From Bradyrhizobium sp. Gha (GTDB lineage: Bacteria > Pseudomonadota > Alphaproteobacteria > Rhizobiales > Xanthobacteraceae), in the NCBI RefSeq assembly GCF_900113735.1, contig NZ_FOQM01000029.1, positions 1 to 64,000 on the forward strand: a DNA stretch of 64,000 nt. The letters run 5' to 3'. Positions 26,632 through 35,719 of the stretch are shown one piece after another; position 1 is the stretch's first letter, and the number at the start of each line of letters is the position of its first letter. Position numbers and translations under genes: made by a program. The notes under the pieces are model-generated. The model did not search any database and had not been told where the DNA came from. It saw only the letters and a program-made list of their open reading frames with translations.

Positions 26632-26962
26632 TACCGAGGTCCCTTGTTCGATGACGCCGCAGGAGTTTGAGCGGCGTGCAGGACGAGCCGCCCCAGAAGG
26701 TAGTATTGCGTGCGCGCCCTCGGGTTTCGATCCAGGCGAGCAGGATCCGGAACATGTTCGGATCGTGCCGGCAGATGATGCGGCAAAGCGCATGGATCGG
26801 AATCGCGACCAGGCCATAGACGACACTCCCGGCCACCAGGAATAGGATGCAGGAGAACATCACGTTGAGCGCCATGGCCTCCATGGTTACGCCGGCAACC
26901 ATGGCAGGCCGCGTACAGGCGAGGAACAAGGTGTCCTCCGTGAGGCGCGCGGCCTCGCTCAT
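26624..26962 (-). CDS. virB3: VirB3 inner-membrane protein
   Basis: About 112 residues. Start ATG 26962 overlaps the virB2 stop (TGATG). LFLACTRPAMVAGVTMEAM and the following hydrophobic helix (LNVMFSCILFLVAGSVVYGL) are typical of VirB3/TrbD, with the conserved CxRP. Acts with VirB4 in pilus biogenesis. Confidence 0.88.
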   Translation of the reverse strand: MSEAARLTEDTLFLACTRPAMVAGVTMEAMALNVMFSCILFLVAGSVVYGLVAIPIHALCRIICRHDPNMFRILLAWIETRGRARNTTFWGGSSCTPLKLLRRHRTRDLGNA

Positions 26963-27258
26963 CAATGACCCCCGGTCAACGTCGAGACCACCTCGGAGGC
27001 GCCGAAGGTGATGGCGACGCCGAGCACGACATAGGCCGCCTTGCGCAGATCGAGATAGCCGAACATCCAGGCGATACCGACAATGATGACCGCGAGCGTC
27101 GCCAGCAGCCGCGCGACGTTGCCGGTCAACATGTTGACGATGTTCTGCAGCACGCCTTCGATGTTCGCGGTCTGCGCCAGGGCCGGCTCAACAAAGGCGA
27201 TGCTGAGCACGGCCCCCATGAAAAGAAGGGCAGCGGAGTGTTTAAGAGGAGAAGTCAT
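26962..27258 (-). CDS. virB2: VirB2 pilin
   Basis: 98 residues from ATG 27258. Long signal peptide ending VEPALAQ, then a short mature pilin with two hydrophobic helices (ARLLATLAVIIVGIAWMFGY and AAYVVLGVAITFGASEVV). Major subunit of the conjugative pilus. The frame is open further upstream but only this start gives a signal peptide of normal length. Confidence 0.9.
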   Translation of the reverse strand: MTSPLKHSAALLFMGAVLSIAFVEPALAQTANIEGVLQNIVNMLTGNVARLLATLAVIIVGIAWMFGYLDLRKAAYVVLGVAITFGASEVVSTLTGGH

Positions 27259-27335
27259 GGCACGGCTCCGGTTGGCACCGCATCCGGACCCAGCCCGGAC
27301 CACGGTATTGATTTGAGGTGGAAAAACGGGGCTTC

Positions 27336-27905
27336 TCATCGCTCGTAAACAAAGGCAGACGTGCCTAGTCCCGAGCGATAGACGTCCCAGCGTGGGCGCT
27401 CGCTAGCAGAGGCTGCGGATCGATTGATTGTCGTGTCGCCGGTGGGACGGTCACGGCGGGTGGTCGCCATTGGCTGGATACCAGGTTCGGTGGCTTGTCT
27501 GGGAGCTTTGGACGCAAAGCTCGCGACAACCTCGGCAATCGCCTGGTCGTGATCTGCGCTTTTCATGCTCGCAGCTTGCAGGCGCGTGTCGAATAATCTG
27601 CCAACGCCAGCTATGTGCTGGCATGCATCGAATGTACTGGCAGCGGTCAGCCCGGCCTTCTTTGTTTCCTCAGCATCAAGTTGGGCGAGACCGGTGCGGA
27701 CATGCTGGCCGCCAGCGATGGCCTCGGTTGCGAGGTGGATGGCTTCGTCACGGTCGATCGCCTGAATCGGAATCGGTTTGCGCCCCTCAATCGTGATGAG
27801 CAGCGGCTCGAAGGAGCTCGCCTGCCGCACTATGGCAGTCAGCGGCCGAGCCATTGCGGTCGGGGCGCATCGTTCGAGCAGAGCCGAGAATGCAGCGGGA
27901 TCCAT
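27336..27905 (-). CDS. virB1: VirB1-like transglycosylase lacking the catalytic glutamate
   Basis: 189 residues. The VirB1 layout is visible: start FSALLERCAP, central GLAQLD with TAASTFDACQHIAGVGRLF (family: GxxQxN ... AFDPCxN), and a C-terminal WDVYRSGLGTSAFVY. VirB1 opens the peptidoglycan for pilus assembly using the Glu of the VES motif in AAIVRVESxFxP. Here that segment is TAIVRQASSFEP, so the Glu is Ala. The protein is also short of the usual repeat after the SLT core. Likely inactive or a structural remnant. First virB gene, 38 bases after traI. Confidence 0.75.
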   Translation of the reverse strand: MDPAAFSALLERCAPTAMARPLTAIVRQASSFEPLLITIEGRKPIPIQAIDRDEAIHLATEAIAGGQHVRTGLAQLDAEETKKAGLTAASTFDACQHIAGVGRLFDTRLQAASMKSADHDQAIAEVVASFASKAPRQATEPGIQPMATTRRDRPTGDTTINRSAASASERPRWDVYRSGLGTSAFVYER

Positions 27906-27943
27906 GGTGAGAGCCTTTTGTCAGGGGCTGAGGACGTTCGATG

Positions 27944-28579
27944 TTAGGCAGCGATAGCCAGGCTTGATGGCGCCTCAATTGCACACCCAGAAATCTGACC
28001 GGCGGCTCGGATCGCGCCGAGAGCCTCATCGGAAATGGGCAACAGACCGGCGACGGCTTTGGTTGAGCCGATTTGGCGAGGCATGCCGAGGCGATCGAGA
28101 TGCCATCCGGCCCGGCGCAGGATGCGCTCCATGCGTAAATCGGTGACGGTTGGGATGGCCTGAAGATCGCGCTGCTGGCCCCACTCGATCATTGCTGCAA
28201 ACAGCAGGAACGTCGCCTTGCGCAGACCATTCTCAGCCGTTGCAGTAACAGTCTGTGTGTCGACGCAAAAGCGCGAACTCTCCCAAATCGTGGTCGCCCT
28301 CGGCGCCGGGTTGCCATCCAGCAATACTGGAAACGTATCGGCAAGCATGTTGCGACCAGTGGTCGGCAGCAGGCGAACACAACCAATAACGTTGGTCTGC
28401 TCGAGCAACATGAGATAAATCGGCCTGACGGTGTCGTACTGATCGATCTCCAATCCGTTTGAAACAGAGACGTCCCAGTCAAGGCGATCTTTGAATACGC
28501 GCCCTCGCAGGCGATGCATTCCCAGCGTTAGTTCGGAGTCATGCAGGTGTGCCGCAGGGCTACGCACAATGACCTTCAT
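27944..28579 (-). CDS. traI: LuxI-type acyl-homoserine-lactone synthase
   Basis: 211 residues from ATG 28579 with GAGG upstream. Invariant LuxI residues are all in place: R26, F29 and W35 in the N-terminal core, E44, D46 and D49 (LEIDQYD), R69 in CVRLLP, E100 and R103 in WESSRF. Produces an acyl-homoserine lactone signal from SAM and an acyl donor. It heads the virB operon, so signal production and transfer genes would be expressed together, a positive loop as with plasmid traI in Agrobacterium. The acyl chain cannot be deduced. Confidence 0.9.
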   Translation of the reverse strand: MKVIVRSPAAHLHDSELTLGMHRLRGRVFKDRLDWDVSVSNGLEIDQYDTVRPIYLMLLEQTNVIGCVRLLPTTGRNMLADTFPVLLDGNPAPRATTIWESSRFCVDTQTVTATAENGLRKATFLLFAAMIEWGQQRDLQAIPTVTDLRMERILRRAGWHLDRLGMPRQIGSTKAVAGLLPISDEALGAIRAAGQISGCAIEAPSSLAIAA

Positions 28580-28645
28580 TCTTAACCTCAAACTGACGAA
28601 TCACAGCTTCGAGATCAAGAAAGCAGTCACGTTCACGGCCTTGCA

Positions 28646-28661
28646 CTGTCAGTTCTGACAG
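28646..28661. promoter_or_regulatory. lux-box-like palindrome in traI-luxR intergenic region
   Basis: CTGTCAGTTCTGACAG is a perfect 7-2-7 inverted repeat matching the CT-N12-AG rule for LuxR-type operators. It is centred about 75 bases upstream of the traI start codon, where a LuxR activator would contact polymerase at a -35 region. It lies in the divergent region with the luxR gene. Confidence 0.75.
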
Positions 28662-28982
28662 GCCGCTATGGATCTGTTGGGTCCAAACCGTAGTCACAAG
28701 GCGCGATTATCGGCCAGCACTTTGGAAGCTGTATAAACACGTGATGATTTATCAGCACAACGAATGGAATTCCCTTGCTTCTACGAAGGGAGAGAAATTG
28801 TCGCTGCGAGTAGGTCGCGCAGATGTTGTGTCAAACTCCGCATGCTCGCGTTTGCGCTGTGGTTCTTAGAGCGGTGTCGTGCCGCAAAGCTGCCGCAAGG
28901 TCACAATACACGATCACACGTAAAACGCGAAACATTAGACTTATTCGCGTTGGGAGACCCGAGAAGTGACTGAAGTGGCGCA

Positions 28983-29714
28983 ATGAAACATATCAAAAGA
29001 GCGTGCGATGAATTTGTCGATTGTCTGCACGCTGTCCATACGGAAGATGATTTTCGGCGTGTTGCGGAGCGCGCCGCTCATTCTCTGGGGTTTCGGTGGT
29101 TCGCTTATTTTGGGCAGCGCGCGAATGACCCCCATCTGATCTCATCCTATCCGAAGAGCTGGACCAGCCATTATTTTCGGGAAGGATATCAGAACATAGA
29201 TCCCGTTCTTCAGGAGCCGCGAAACATGAGCCGTGTGTTCCTGTGGGACGGATTGGAGGCGCGAGGCGCAAAGTCTGCGAAGGAGCGCCGTCTGTTTGGC
29301 GACGCGCTGAGCTTCAAAATCAGGACTGGCGTAACCATTCGGATACCCTCGAGCCAAAACCGGTTCGCGGCGTTCACGCTAGCGGTGGACGAGCACAGCC
29401 TTGGACTCGATCGCTTCATTGAGACCTCGCAGGACATATTGGAAATGGTGGGGCGCACCTTTCATGCACATGTGAACGCCGCCAAATTCGGCCACCTGAT
29501 CCCAGTGGGGCAACAGGAATCTGCGCTAACGCAGCGCGAGCGGCAGTGTCTCGGTTGGATTTCTGACGGCAAGACAATGCGCGATGTAGCGCAGCTACTT
29601 GGCATCAAGTCGCGAGGAGTAAAGTTTCGTCTGGACAATGCCAGGCAAAATCTTGCTGCATCAACCCTTCCGCATGCCGTGGCCCTTGCCCTTCGACGGG
29701 GATTACTCCCATGA
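28983..29714 (+). CDS. LuxR-family quorum-sensing regulator
   Basis: 243 residues. Autoinducer-binding domain about 15-160 with the ligand-contact residues W60, Y64 and D73 in SWTSHYFREGYQNIDPV, spaced as in TraR. LuxR helix-turn-helix about 178-240 (LTQRERQCLGWISDGKTMRD, then HAVALALRRGLL). Divergent from traI with a lux box between, so it most likely activates the traI-virB operon when signal accumulates. Weak ribosome binding site. Could be named traR; I leave the symbol empty because orthology was not tested. Confidence 0.88.
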   Translation: MKHIKRACDEFVDCLHAVHTEDDFRRVAERAAHSLGFRWFAYFGQRANDPHLISSYPKSWTSHYFREGYQNIDPVLQEPRNMSRVFLWDGLEARGAKSAKERRLFGDALSFKIRTGVTIRIPSSQNRFAAFTLAVDEHSLGLDRFIETSQDILEMVGRTFHAHVNAAKFGHLIPVGQQESALTQRERQCLGWISDGKTMRDVAQLLGIKSRGVKFRLDNARQNLAASTLPHAVALALRRGLLP

Positions 29715-30375
29715 GATTAGAACAGACATCCGGCTTGGCAAGGGTGCCCAGGATCGACGCATTCCTGGCGGGAATTGTTCTTCGGCGCGATCGGAGCTCC
29801 TTTGTAAACTAGAATGCTGTCTAGCTCCTGCGCGCCTGTGGCGATCGGGCAAGCGACGGCTGTGGCAGCGATAGACCGAAATTCCCGCCGCCTCATGATC
29901 CCAAGGCTCAGAGACTACGGGATCATAGCGAGTCAGCTATTCGTTCTGGAAGGGCTAATGTCCGCTTATGGGGTCACTAGCGGCGGTCGCGGCAAGCCCG
30001 CTCTAACCCGGTTCATGGCCGATAGCCGACAACCCCATGGGGCCGAACGATGAGGTCGCTACGGCTCAAGGCACACCTTGCATGCTTCGAGATGGCCGCC
30101 CAATGGTGAGGGCCTGCCTCAGGCGGAAAGTTCACCCGTAGATTTCCCCGTGTCTGTAATTGCGGTCGCTGCCTAACTGGTGCGGTCGATGGGTGGCCGA
30201 TCATCAAGGAGCCCCCCGCCGAGCCCATGCCAGTGGATACGGGTGAGCGGTGGCCACAGGTCCGACAGTGCGTCTACTAGGACAGCATTGGCCCATCGCT
30301 CAATCCAGAATTTAAGGCCAAGGCGCACTTTGTGCTTCCGCGAACCTGAGGCGATTTAACCGGTCGTGCGTGGTG
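29715..30375. other. Intergenic region
   Basis: 660 bases with no supported gene. Short frames are shadows without ribosome sites. Confidence 0.4.
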
Positions 30376-30606
30376 TTACTTCTTTTCTTGGGGAAGCGGC
30401 TCTTGAGTCGTGCGGCGTAGGAGTGTGCCGAAAGGCGACGGTAGATTTGCTATCGCATGCTCCAACTCAGTAGCGATGGCCCGGTAGCGCACGAGCAGTC
30501 TCGCATATAGGTCGCGCTTAGTCTGATTTTTTGCAACAATCTGCAGTCTCTCGCATTCAGCGATTTGCGCGCGGAGCAAGTCTAGTTGGGCTTGCATTTC
30601 CTTCAT
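30376..30606 (-). CDS. Small coiled-coil protein, Bradyrhizobium-type
   Basis: 76 residues from ATG 30606: MKEMQAQLDLLRAQIAECER followed by NQTKRDLYARLLVRYRAIAT. Helical and charged, no membrane segment. It is a paralogue of the 52-residue protein at 30955, sharing the M-K-x-M-Q-A-x-L start, the A-E-C turn, and the K-R-x-L-x-A-R-L segment. Such short proteins occur in many copies in Bradyrhizobium genomes; function unknown. Confidence 0.6.
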   Translation of the reverse strand: MKEMQAQLDLLRAQIAECERLQIVAKNQTKRDLYARLLVRYRAIATELEHAIANLPSPFGTLLRRTTQEPLPQEKK

Positions 30607-30954
30607 GGCGCCGAGTTGATATTCTTGCGACACGGAGGTCAATGCGGAAAGTACACAAAGCGAAGGTCCGCCGGTCGGGGCCTCATAACCTCAGCAGCCT
30701 GACAACAGGCTGTTCGGCTACGCGTCCAGTCTGTCCGAGGGTGGCAGGGTCACTTTGAATGCTGCAAAGCCCCTCGGGCCAGCCTTGGCCCCTAGGGGCT
30801 GGAGGGGACAAATGCGAGGCCAAGGCGGTCCGACGGCTGCGCTCAAGGAGCGCCATGCGATTGGAGGCTAGTCCCGTCGGCAAGATTGCTGTGTTCACTT
30901 GTGGCCCGAGGCAGGCATTTGTAATGTTCCTGCATTGGAACATCGAGACCGCAG

Positions 30955-31113
30955 ATGAAAGACATGCAGGCTCGGCTGGAGAAGCTAAAGCGAGACGCTG
31001 CTGAGTGCGCCCTTATTCGCGACTTGGCAAGCGATCCCAAGAAGCGCAAGTTGTTTGCCAGATTGGCCGAACAACTTGCTGTGCTCGCAGCGGCAGTAGA
31101 GCAACATCAGTGA
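30955..31113 (+). CDS. Small coiled-coil protein, paralogue of the gene at 30376
   Basis: 52 residues: MKDMQARLEKLKRDAAECAL, then SDPKKRKLFARLAEQL and a short acidic-basic helix. Too short for usual gene thresholds, but supported by its clear paralogue on the opposite strand 350 bases away. Function unknown. Confidence 0.6.
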   Translation: MKDMQARLEKLKRDAAECALIRDLASDPKKRKLFARLAEQLAVLAAAVEQHQ

Positions 31114-31234
31114 GAGCACAGGTAGCGAAATCGCTCCTGATCTGGCGCCAAGGCCGTAGAGCAGCCCCTCCAGCTCTTGGCCGATTGCATCAAGCTCCCT
31201 CCGTATTCAGGCCGCGAATGCCTACTTTTCCCGC

Positions 31235-31804
31235 ATGCTTTCATTTGAGTTTTGTCTGCCGACGAAGGGCATTGCAGTCCCGGACGGTCCCGATTGGCTC
31301 CACGAAGTAAAATACGACGGCTATCGCCTCCGATTGGAGCGCGATGGCGACCGCGTGCGCCTAATCACGCGCGGCGGCTACAATTGGGCGAGCCGTTATT
31401 CATGGATCGTCGAGGCGGCGCGTAAAGTCCGCCAGAAGCAGTTCGTGCTCGACGGCGAGGCTGTGGTGCTGGGCGTCGATGGCATCTCAGATTTCAACGC
31501 ACTGCATTCTCGCAAGCACGATCACGAGGTGCAGTTCTGCGCCTTCGATATTTTTGCTGAAGGCGGTGACGACCTCCGGATGCTGCCCTTATCGACGCGG
31601 AAGACAAATTTGGGGCGCTTGCTCGCGCGTCGTCCTGAGGTGTCTTCATCAATCCCTTCGAACGCGGCGAGCTTGGGTCTGATCTATTCCGCCCCGCTTG
31701 CAACATGGGCCTTGAGGGATTGGTGTCAGATGGGTCGGAGAACGTGCTGGGTCAAGGTGAAAAACCGATGTCACCCGGCGATGGATCGCGGCGACATGTT
31801 TTGA
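31235..31804 (+). pseudogene. Small ATP-dependent DNA ligase, frameshifted
   Basis: Nucleotidyltransferase domain of LigD/ATP-ligase type: motif I WLHEVKYDGYR with the AMP-accepting Lys, RLITRGGYNW, and the VLDGEAVVLG motif. After RRPE (about 31640) the family sequence (FINPFERGELG, FRPACNMGLEGLVS) moves to the second frame, then WVKVKNRCHPAMDR returns to the first near 31745. Two compensating indels within 110 bases scramble motif IV. Stand-alone short ligases like this are frequent in Bradyrhizobium. A second fragment lies at 39880. Confidence 0.75.
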
Positions 31805-31964
31805 CCGATGCCATTCAGTCTCGCTCACGCGTCGCTCCTTGTCGTGCGAGCCCAAAGTATTACCCCCTAATCTTCCTTAGGTTGCTCCTGGCTGCGGTTG
31901 CACGTCACGTAATCTCGGGGTCGGGTTGATGATGATTTTCTCCTGATCTGCATGCTGAGGCTGC

Positions 31965-32297
31965 ATGAGCGTCAAAGCCATGATGGCGGCCATCCTTCAA
32001 GACCAGATGATAGCGCGCGGCGTGAACTCCCTATCGCCTTCCGATTATGAACAGATCGTCGAATTGCTGATCGAACAGATCAGAAAGCTGGAGCTTAGCT
32101 TTGGCTGCGCGAGAAATAACGGAGAAGCACGAGCCGCAATGATGCCGGCGCGATGTCTTTATGTGTTACTCAGATTTCGTCTGTGCCGCGATCTCTTTGA
32201 CCTTTTATCAACGTTCTTTCGAATTCCGATCGGAGATACCGCTATTTTTTGCGCATGGCGCGTCGCGCGAAAGCAATGGAATAAAGTCAACAACTGA
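31965..32297 (+). CDS. Hypothetical protein
   Basis: 110 residues. The first 45 residues look like a real helical protein (MSVKAMMAAILQDQMIARGV, then SDYEQIVELLIEQIRKLELS); the rest is Arg/Phe-rich and less convincing, so the true product may be shorter or the end shifted. GAGG precedes the start. Not recognised. Confidence 0.4.
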   Translation: MSVKAMMAAILQDQMIARGVNSLSPSDYEQIVELLIEQIRKLELSFGCARNNGEARAAMMPARCLYVLLRFRLCRDLFDLLSTFFRIPIGDTAIFCAWRVARKQWNKVNN

Positions 32298-32404
32298 CAG
32301 CATCCTGAAAGGGAACGCGAACCAGAAATTCCAAGGCTGCCTGTTCGCTCTCATTGAGCTAATGGCGCTGTATTCCTGAAAGTAGGACGACAGCTCAAGG
32401 TGAG

Positions 32405-32806
32405 CTAGTGCTCCCAATATTCTGCTTCGGCGAGGAGCTTCCAGTTGTTCATGCTGTTGTACGCGGCCTGTTGAGGGCACAGCGAACCCATCGCGCGCAA
32501 GCGTCGTACCTTCTCCACTGCGAACCACCTTCGGGCTTGTTCTTCGCAAGCCATTGTTTGTGTCGGATTGAAAGTCTCGCAGATTAAAATGACGGGTGAA
32601 AGTCCGGTGTTTGACTGGTTTAAATGACAGCGTTTCTTTTCAACGGGCGTCTTATTTTTAGAAACCGGCTGATTGCATCCAACGCTTCGATCAACGTTGG
32701 CGCGCTGGTGAGGCGGTAAGCGTGGCCTGCGAGGCGGCATCGTGATCACAACAAACACAACGTTGATCAGCAGCCATAGCCCGAGCACTAGGAGGACAGT
32801 CCGCAC
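32405..32806 (-). CDS. Small single-pass membrane protein
   Basis: 133 residues. One N-terminal membrane helix (MRTVLLVLGLWLLINVVFVV) followed by a basic, Pro-rich linker and a C-terminal helical part with ACEEQARRWFAVEKVRRL. Resembles short rhizobial hypothetical proteins with the same N-terminus. Function unknown. Confidence 0.5.
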   Translation of the reverse strand: MRTVLLVLGLWLLINVVFVVITMPPRRPRLPPHQRANVDRSVGCNQPVSKNKTPVEKKRCHLNQSNTGLSPVILICETFNPTQTMACEEQARRWFAVEKVRRLRAMGSLCPQQAAYNSMNNWKLLAEAEYWEH

Positions 32807-33355
32807 CCGAACCTCCCGAAAAAATTAATATAGGGCGCTCCACATTTCGCGCGAAGGATTTGCTCAACCTGAGTTCTTCGCAGTTTGACGCACAACCGAC
32901 GTTAGGAAAGCTGCGGCTATCCAAGGAGGGGGCAATTCCTCATGACGCCGAGGGGGCAGTCTTCCATGGCGCGCGACGGATGTGACACGCATCACGTCCG
33001 ATCGCAGTCCGGTCGAACATAGGCACCGCGGCTGCCGCAGCCAGTCACATTGGGAAATGTACGGGCGCCGGTTCATGCTGGCGGGCGTATCACCTGGGAA
33101 ATTTACGGGTGTCTACCGTGATCGGATGGCAAGCCGCTGATTGACTCGCTCGAAGTCGGGCCGAGCAAAACACCAGTCGGCGCATGTTTGTTTGGCTCAA
33201 CGTTTCAGTTCGTACCGGCGAATCTCGTTGAGGGGTGTCAGGCAATAATCCCGATACAGGTCTTCAATAAGTGCCCACATGACCCTAATTCCCGTTGTCG
33301 ATCGAGGCGGTTTGTTTCTGGTATGCTTCCTGAGTCACGAAAATGGCGTCGTCGG
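32807..33355. other. Intergenic region with short direct repeat
   Basis: No gene supported. A near-repeat TGGGAAATGTACGGGCG / TGGGAAATTTACGGGTG occurs around 33050 and 33095, about 42 bases apart, perhaps an insertion-sequence remnant. Confidence 0.4.
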
Positions 33356-33388
33356 GGCCCGCCGATTTACGCTGGCGGGCCTTTCTTT
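33356..33388 (+). terminator. Rho-independent terminator-like hairpin
   Basis: GGCCCGCC, a 10-base loop, GGCGGGCC, then TTTCTTT. An 8-base perfect GC stem with a T-rich tail on the plus strand. No clear plus-strand gene lies before it. Confidence 0.6.
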
Positions 33389-33400
33389 CGATCGCGCAGC

Positions 33401-33580
33401 TCAGCGCTGATGTCCCAGACCAATTCCAAGGTTGCGCGCTTTCTGCCTCAATGATCCCTCAGACCGCTTCATCAGCCTCGAAAGCTTTGCCACTGGTGTC
33501 CGGGCTTTGGAGTGTGCCTTGAGCAGCTTGACGTCGTCCTTCGTGTACTCTTTGCGCTTGCTCTTCGTCTTCTTCGCCAC
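33401..33580 (-). CDS. Small basic helix-turn-helix-like protein
   Basis: 59 residues, GTG start at 33580 with GGAG eight bases upstream. Lys-rich N-terminus (AKKTKSKRKEYTKDDVKLLK) and a helical body with TPVAKLSRLMKRSEGSLRQK then ARNLGIGLGHQR. The SxGSLRQKARxLGI segment resembles a SANT/HTH recognition helix. A conserved small rhizobial protein, probably nucleic-acid binding; this is inference from charge and shape. Confidence 0.65.
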   Translation of the reverse strand: MAKKTKSKRKEYTKDDVKLLKAHSKARTPVAKLSRLMKRSEGSLRQKARNLGIGLGHQR

Positions 33581-34179
33581 TTGATGTTCTCCAACGTGAT
33601 CATGCGCGGGGTTAAAACGGTCATGCAAACGCGTCAAGCAGAGGTGGGCTCTCTTACCCATCAAAGCTTGTGACCCCTGCCTCCCAATCTCCGCTGAAGT
33701 GGGATGCCGGCTCCGATTTCGCTTCGATCAGGAACGAATTGCATCAATCACGTGAGCGATCAAAATCGCTGCACCCGCAGCCATCACAATGACGAAAATC
33801 CAAGTAATGATTGCGTCCATTCGCTGACTGAACGCGCCGATCCATGCATAGTCAAAAACGATCGTGCCGCATCACGCAGTTTCAGCTCCGGCTGAGGATT
33901 CGCGGCAACAAGAGCGCTCGGTATCGGCCCTATCGCCCGAATGCCAAGATGAGCGGCAGGCCGAAAGCTCCACCTCGTGAAGAGGGTGGGGCGTCACTGA
34001 CTGCGCGTTGCTACCCCTTCCATCCTAAGGTCATACGCAGGCTCGGGCGATGAATCACATTATGCTACCGGCCTGAAACAAACCTAGGCAATAGCGCAGT
34101 TCCTCGTGAATGTAGCACCTCGGTTACAGCATTCGCGCATGGTCGCTGCTAGGCATCTGCAATCCAGAGGAGGTCCAGC
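33581..34179. other. Intergenic region
   Basis: No gene or clear element supported in about 600 bases. Confidence 0.4.
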
Positions 34180-34374
34180 GTGTCAACAGATGGTGCTCAA
34201 AGCCCCTATCGGGACGAAAGCCGCGCCAAGATTTTGCCAGCCTACAGCGGTCTCCACCTTCGTCCCTCTAGTCTCAATGATAGGAAGTTGGAAAAAGCGG
34301 CGGATGGTTCCACTGACCATTACTTTCCGGAGAAGTGGAGTTGGGGGCCGCCGAGGTCATCCAAGTTTTGGTAG
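34180..34374 (+). CDS. Small hypothetical protein
   Basis: 64 residues from GTG 34180, with a strong GAGGAGG ribosome site before it. Ends DHYFPEKWSWGPPRSSKFW. Hydrophilic, no signal or membrane part. Not recognised; supported mainly by the ribosome site and composition. Confidence 0.4.
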   Translation: MSTDGAQSPYRDESRAKILPAYSGLHLRPSSLNDRKLEKAADGSTDHYFPEKWSWGPPRSSKFW

Positions 34375-34862
34375 AAATCCCACGCCCGCCACGAAGCAAC
34401 CTTGCCGTCGCATCTGAAATGAAAGGGGCGGCCGTAGCAGCGCTTGCGCAACTGGACGACGGCACCCCGTGCTCGCGCTGTGTTGCATAGAGAGCCCGCG
34501 CGGCGACACGGCCAACGACGGGGCGCACCGGCATCCAGGTCGGCGTTTCTTTTGGGAAGAGTGACGTTGGGCGTGGGCAAGAGATCTCAATGAGCCGCCG
34601 CTAGCAGCCCGGATTTTTGTTCTGATCGGTACTTTTTTATTGTGGCAGGAGCGAGCTTTGCCTCGCTGAACTGGCCGCCTTCCTTATCGCGCGTGCGAGA
34701 CACCGCGGACGGGCACGTGATCAACCTGGTCTCCCTCTATTCAGCAGCCAAGTCAGAGAGGCCCCGGCCTAACGATTCATCCGACCCAGGCGGCAGCACG
34801 CCGGCTACGTCCGGAACGGATTTCTCTTGGTGACGTTAAATTCGCTGAGAGGAGGAAATACA
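34375..34862. other. Intergenic region upstream of the secreted Gly/Tyr-rich protein
   Basis: No supported gene; overlapping minus-strand frames at 34320-34590 have no ribosome sites. Confidence 0.35.
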
Positions 34863-35153
34863 ATGATCAACCTGAAGCTCTTAGCTGCCGCTGCGGCGGT
34901 GGCGACCTTGGTGGCTGCTCCCGCGGAAGCGCGAGTCGTGCACCATCGAGGCCACTATTACGGCCATCACTATGGCGTCGGTCCCGTCGGTGCTGCCGCT
35001 GGCCTCGCTGGCGCGGCTATCGGAACGGCTGGCGCTATCGCGACTGCACCGTTCCGAGGATCCTACGCGTACGACCGCGGCTACTATGATCGTCCCTATG
35101 GGTACGGCGAGCCCTATTACGAGCGCCGCGGCTATTACGGACCTGAGTGGTAG
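34863..35153 (+). CDS. Secreted Gly/Tyr-rich small protein
   Basis: 96 residues, ATG 34863 after AGGAGG. Signal peptide MINLKLLAAAAAVATLVAAP cleaved after AEA, then His/Gly/Tyr-rich sequence (HHRGHYYGHHYGVGP) and a C-terminal run of YDR/YGE/YYE units. Low-complexity exported proteins like this are common in Bradyrhizobium; function unknown. Followed by a strong terminator. Confidence 0.7.
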   Translation: MINLKLLAAAAAVATLVAAPAEARVVHHRGHYYGHHYGVGPVGAAAGLAGAAIGTAGAIATAPFRGSYAYDRGYYDRPYGYGEPYYERRGYYGPEW

Positions 35154-35188
35154 CAAAACGAAGCGCGAGAGCGTCTCGTTTGTTCAAG

Positions 35189-35218
35189 GCCCCGGACAGC
35201 AGCCTGTCCGGGGCTTTT
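35189..35218 (+). terminator. Rho-independent terminator
   Basis: GCCCCGGACAG, short loop, CTGTCCGGGGC, TTTT: an 11-base perfect stem ending the gene at 34863. Confidence 0.85.
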
Positions 35219-35336
35219 CAAGTCCACAGAGCGACAAGGGCCTTGCTTAGCGACCGACTTGGATGGGAACGTCAGGTTTCAAGGCAGCACGCTCTGGCAA
35301 GGTCTTCCTGAGGTCACAACGATACGTAGGTCGGGA

Positions 35337-35537
35337 TCAATAAGCGCGCGACGTGCGCGATTTCACCCCGGTCGTTGGGCCAATCAGGTGGACATCAGTA
35401 ATGAGCACTGCTGCGTGATGAACCTTGAGCACCATCGTTGCGCTATCGGCATCCTCGAACTGGAGTACTTCGAAGCCACTCTCCTCCAGAAGAATTGCGA
35501 TCATCTCGCGCTGAATTGGATCGTCTTCGACGACCAT
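35337..35537 (-). pseudogene. Truncated response-regulator receiver domain
   Basis: Reads MVVEDDPIQREMIAILLEES, GFEVLQFEDADSATMVL, AVLITDVHL: the acidic pocket (EDD) and phospho-acceptor Asp (TDV) of a receiver domain are present, but the sequence then leaves the family (GPTTGVKSRTSRAY) after about 55 residues, about half of a normal 120-residue domain. Beta4-alpha4-beta5 and the switch Lys are missing, so it cannot signal. Confidence 0.65.
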
Positions 35538-35719
35538 TACAATCGCAGGAAACGGAGTGGACTGGACTGGCCCATGGCAAACCCCCGGCGAGTTTAACCC
35601 GGGTTAGCCTCTGCTCAGCGGAATAATTCGGAGTTCCGAAAACGGAAACGAGCTCTGGTCCTGCGGGAGTTCAGGCGCGCACAGTCGCTGCTACAAAAGC
35701 AGCAGCCGTCCCGAACGCA

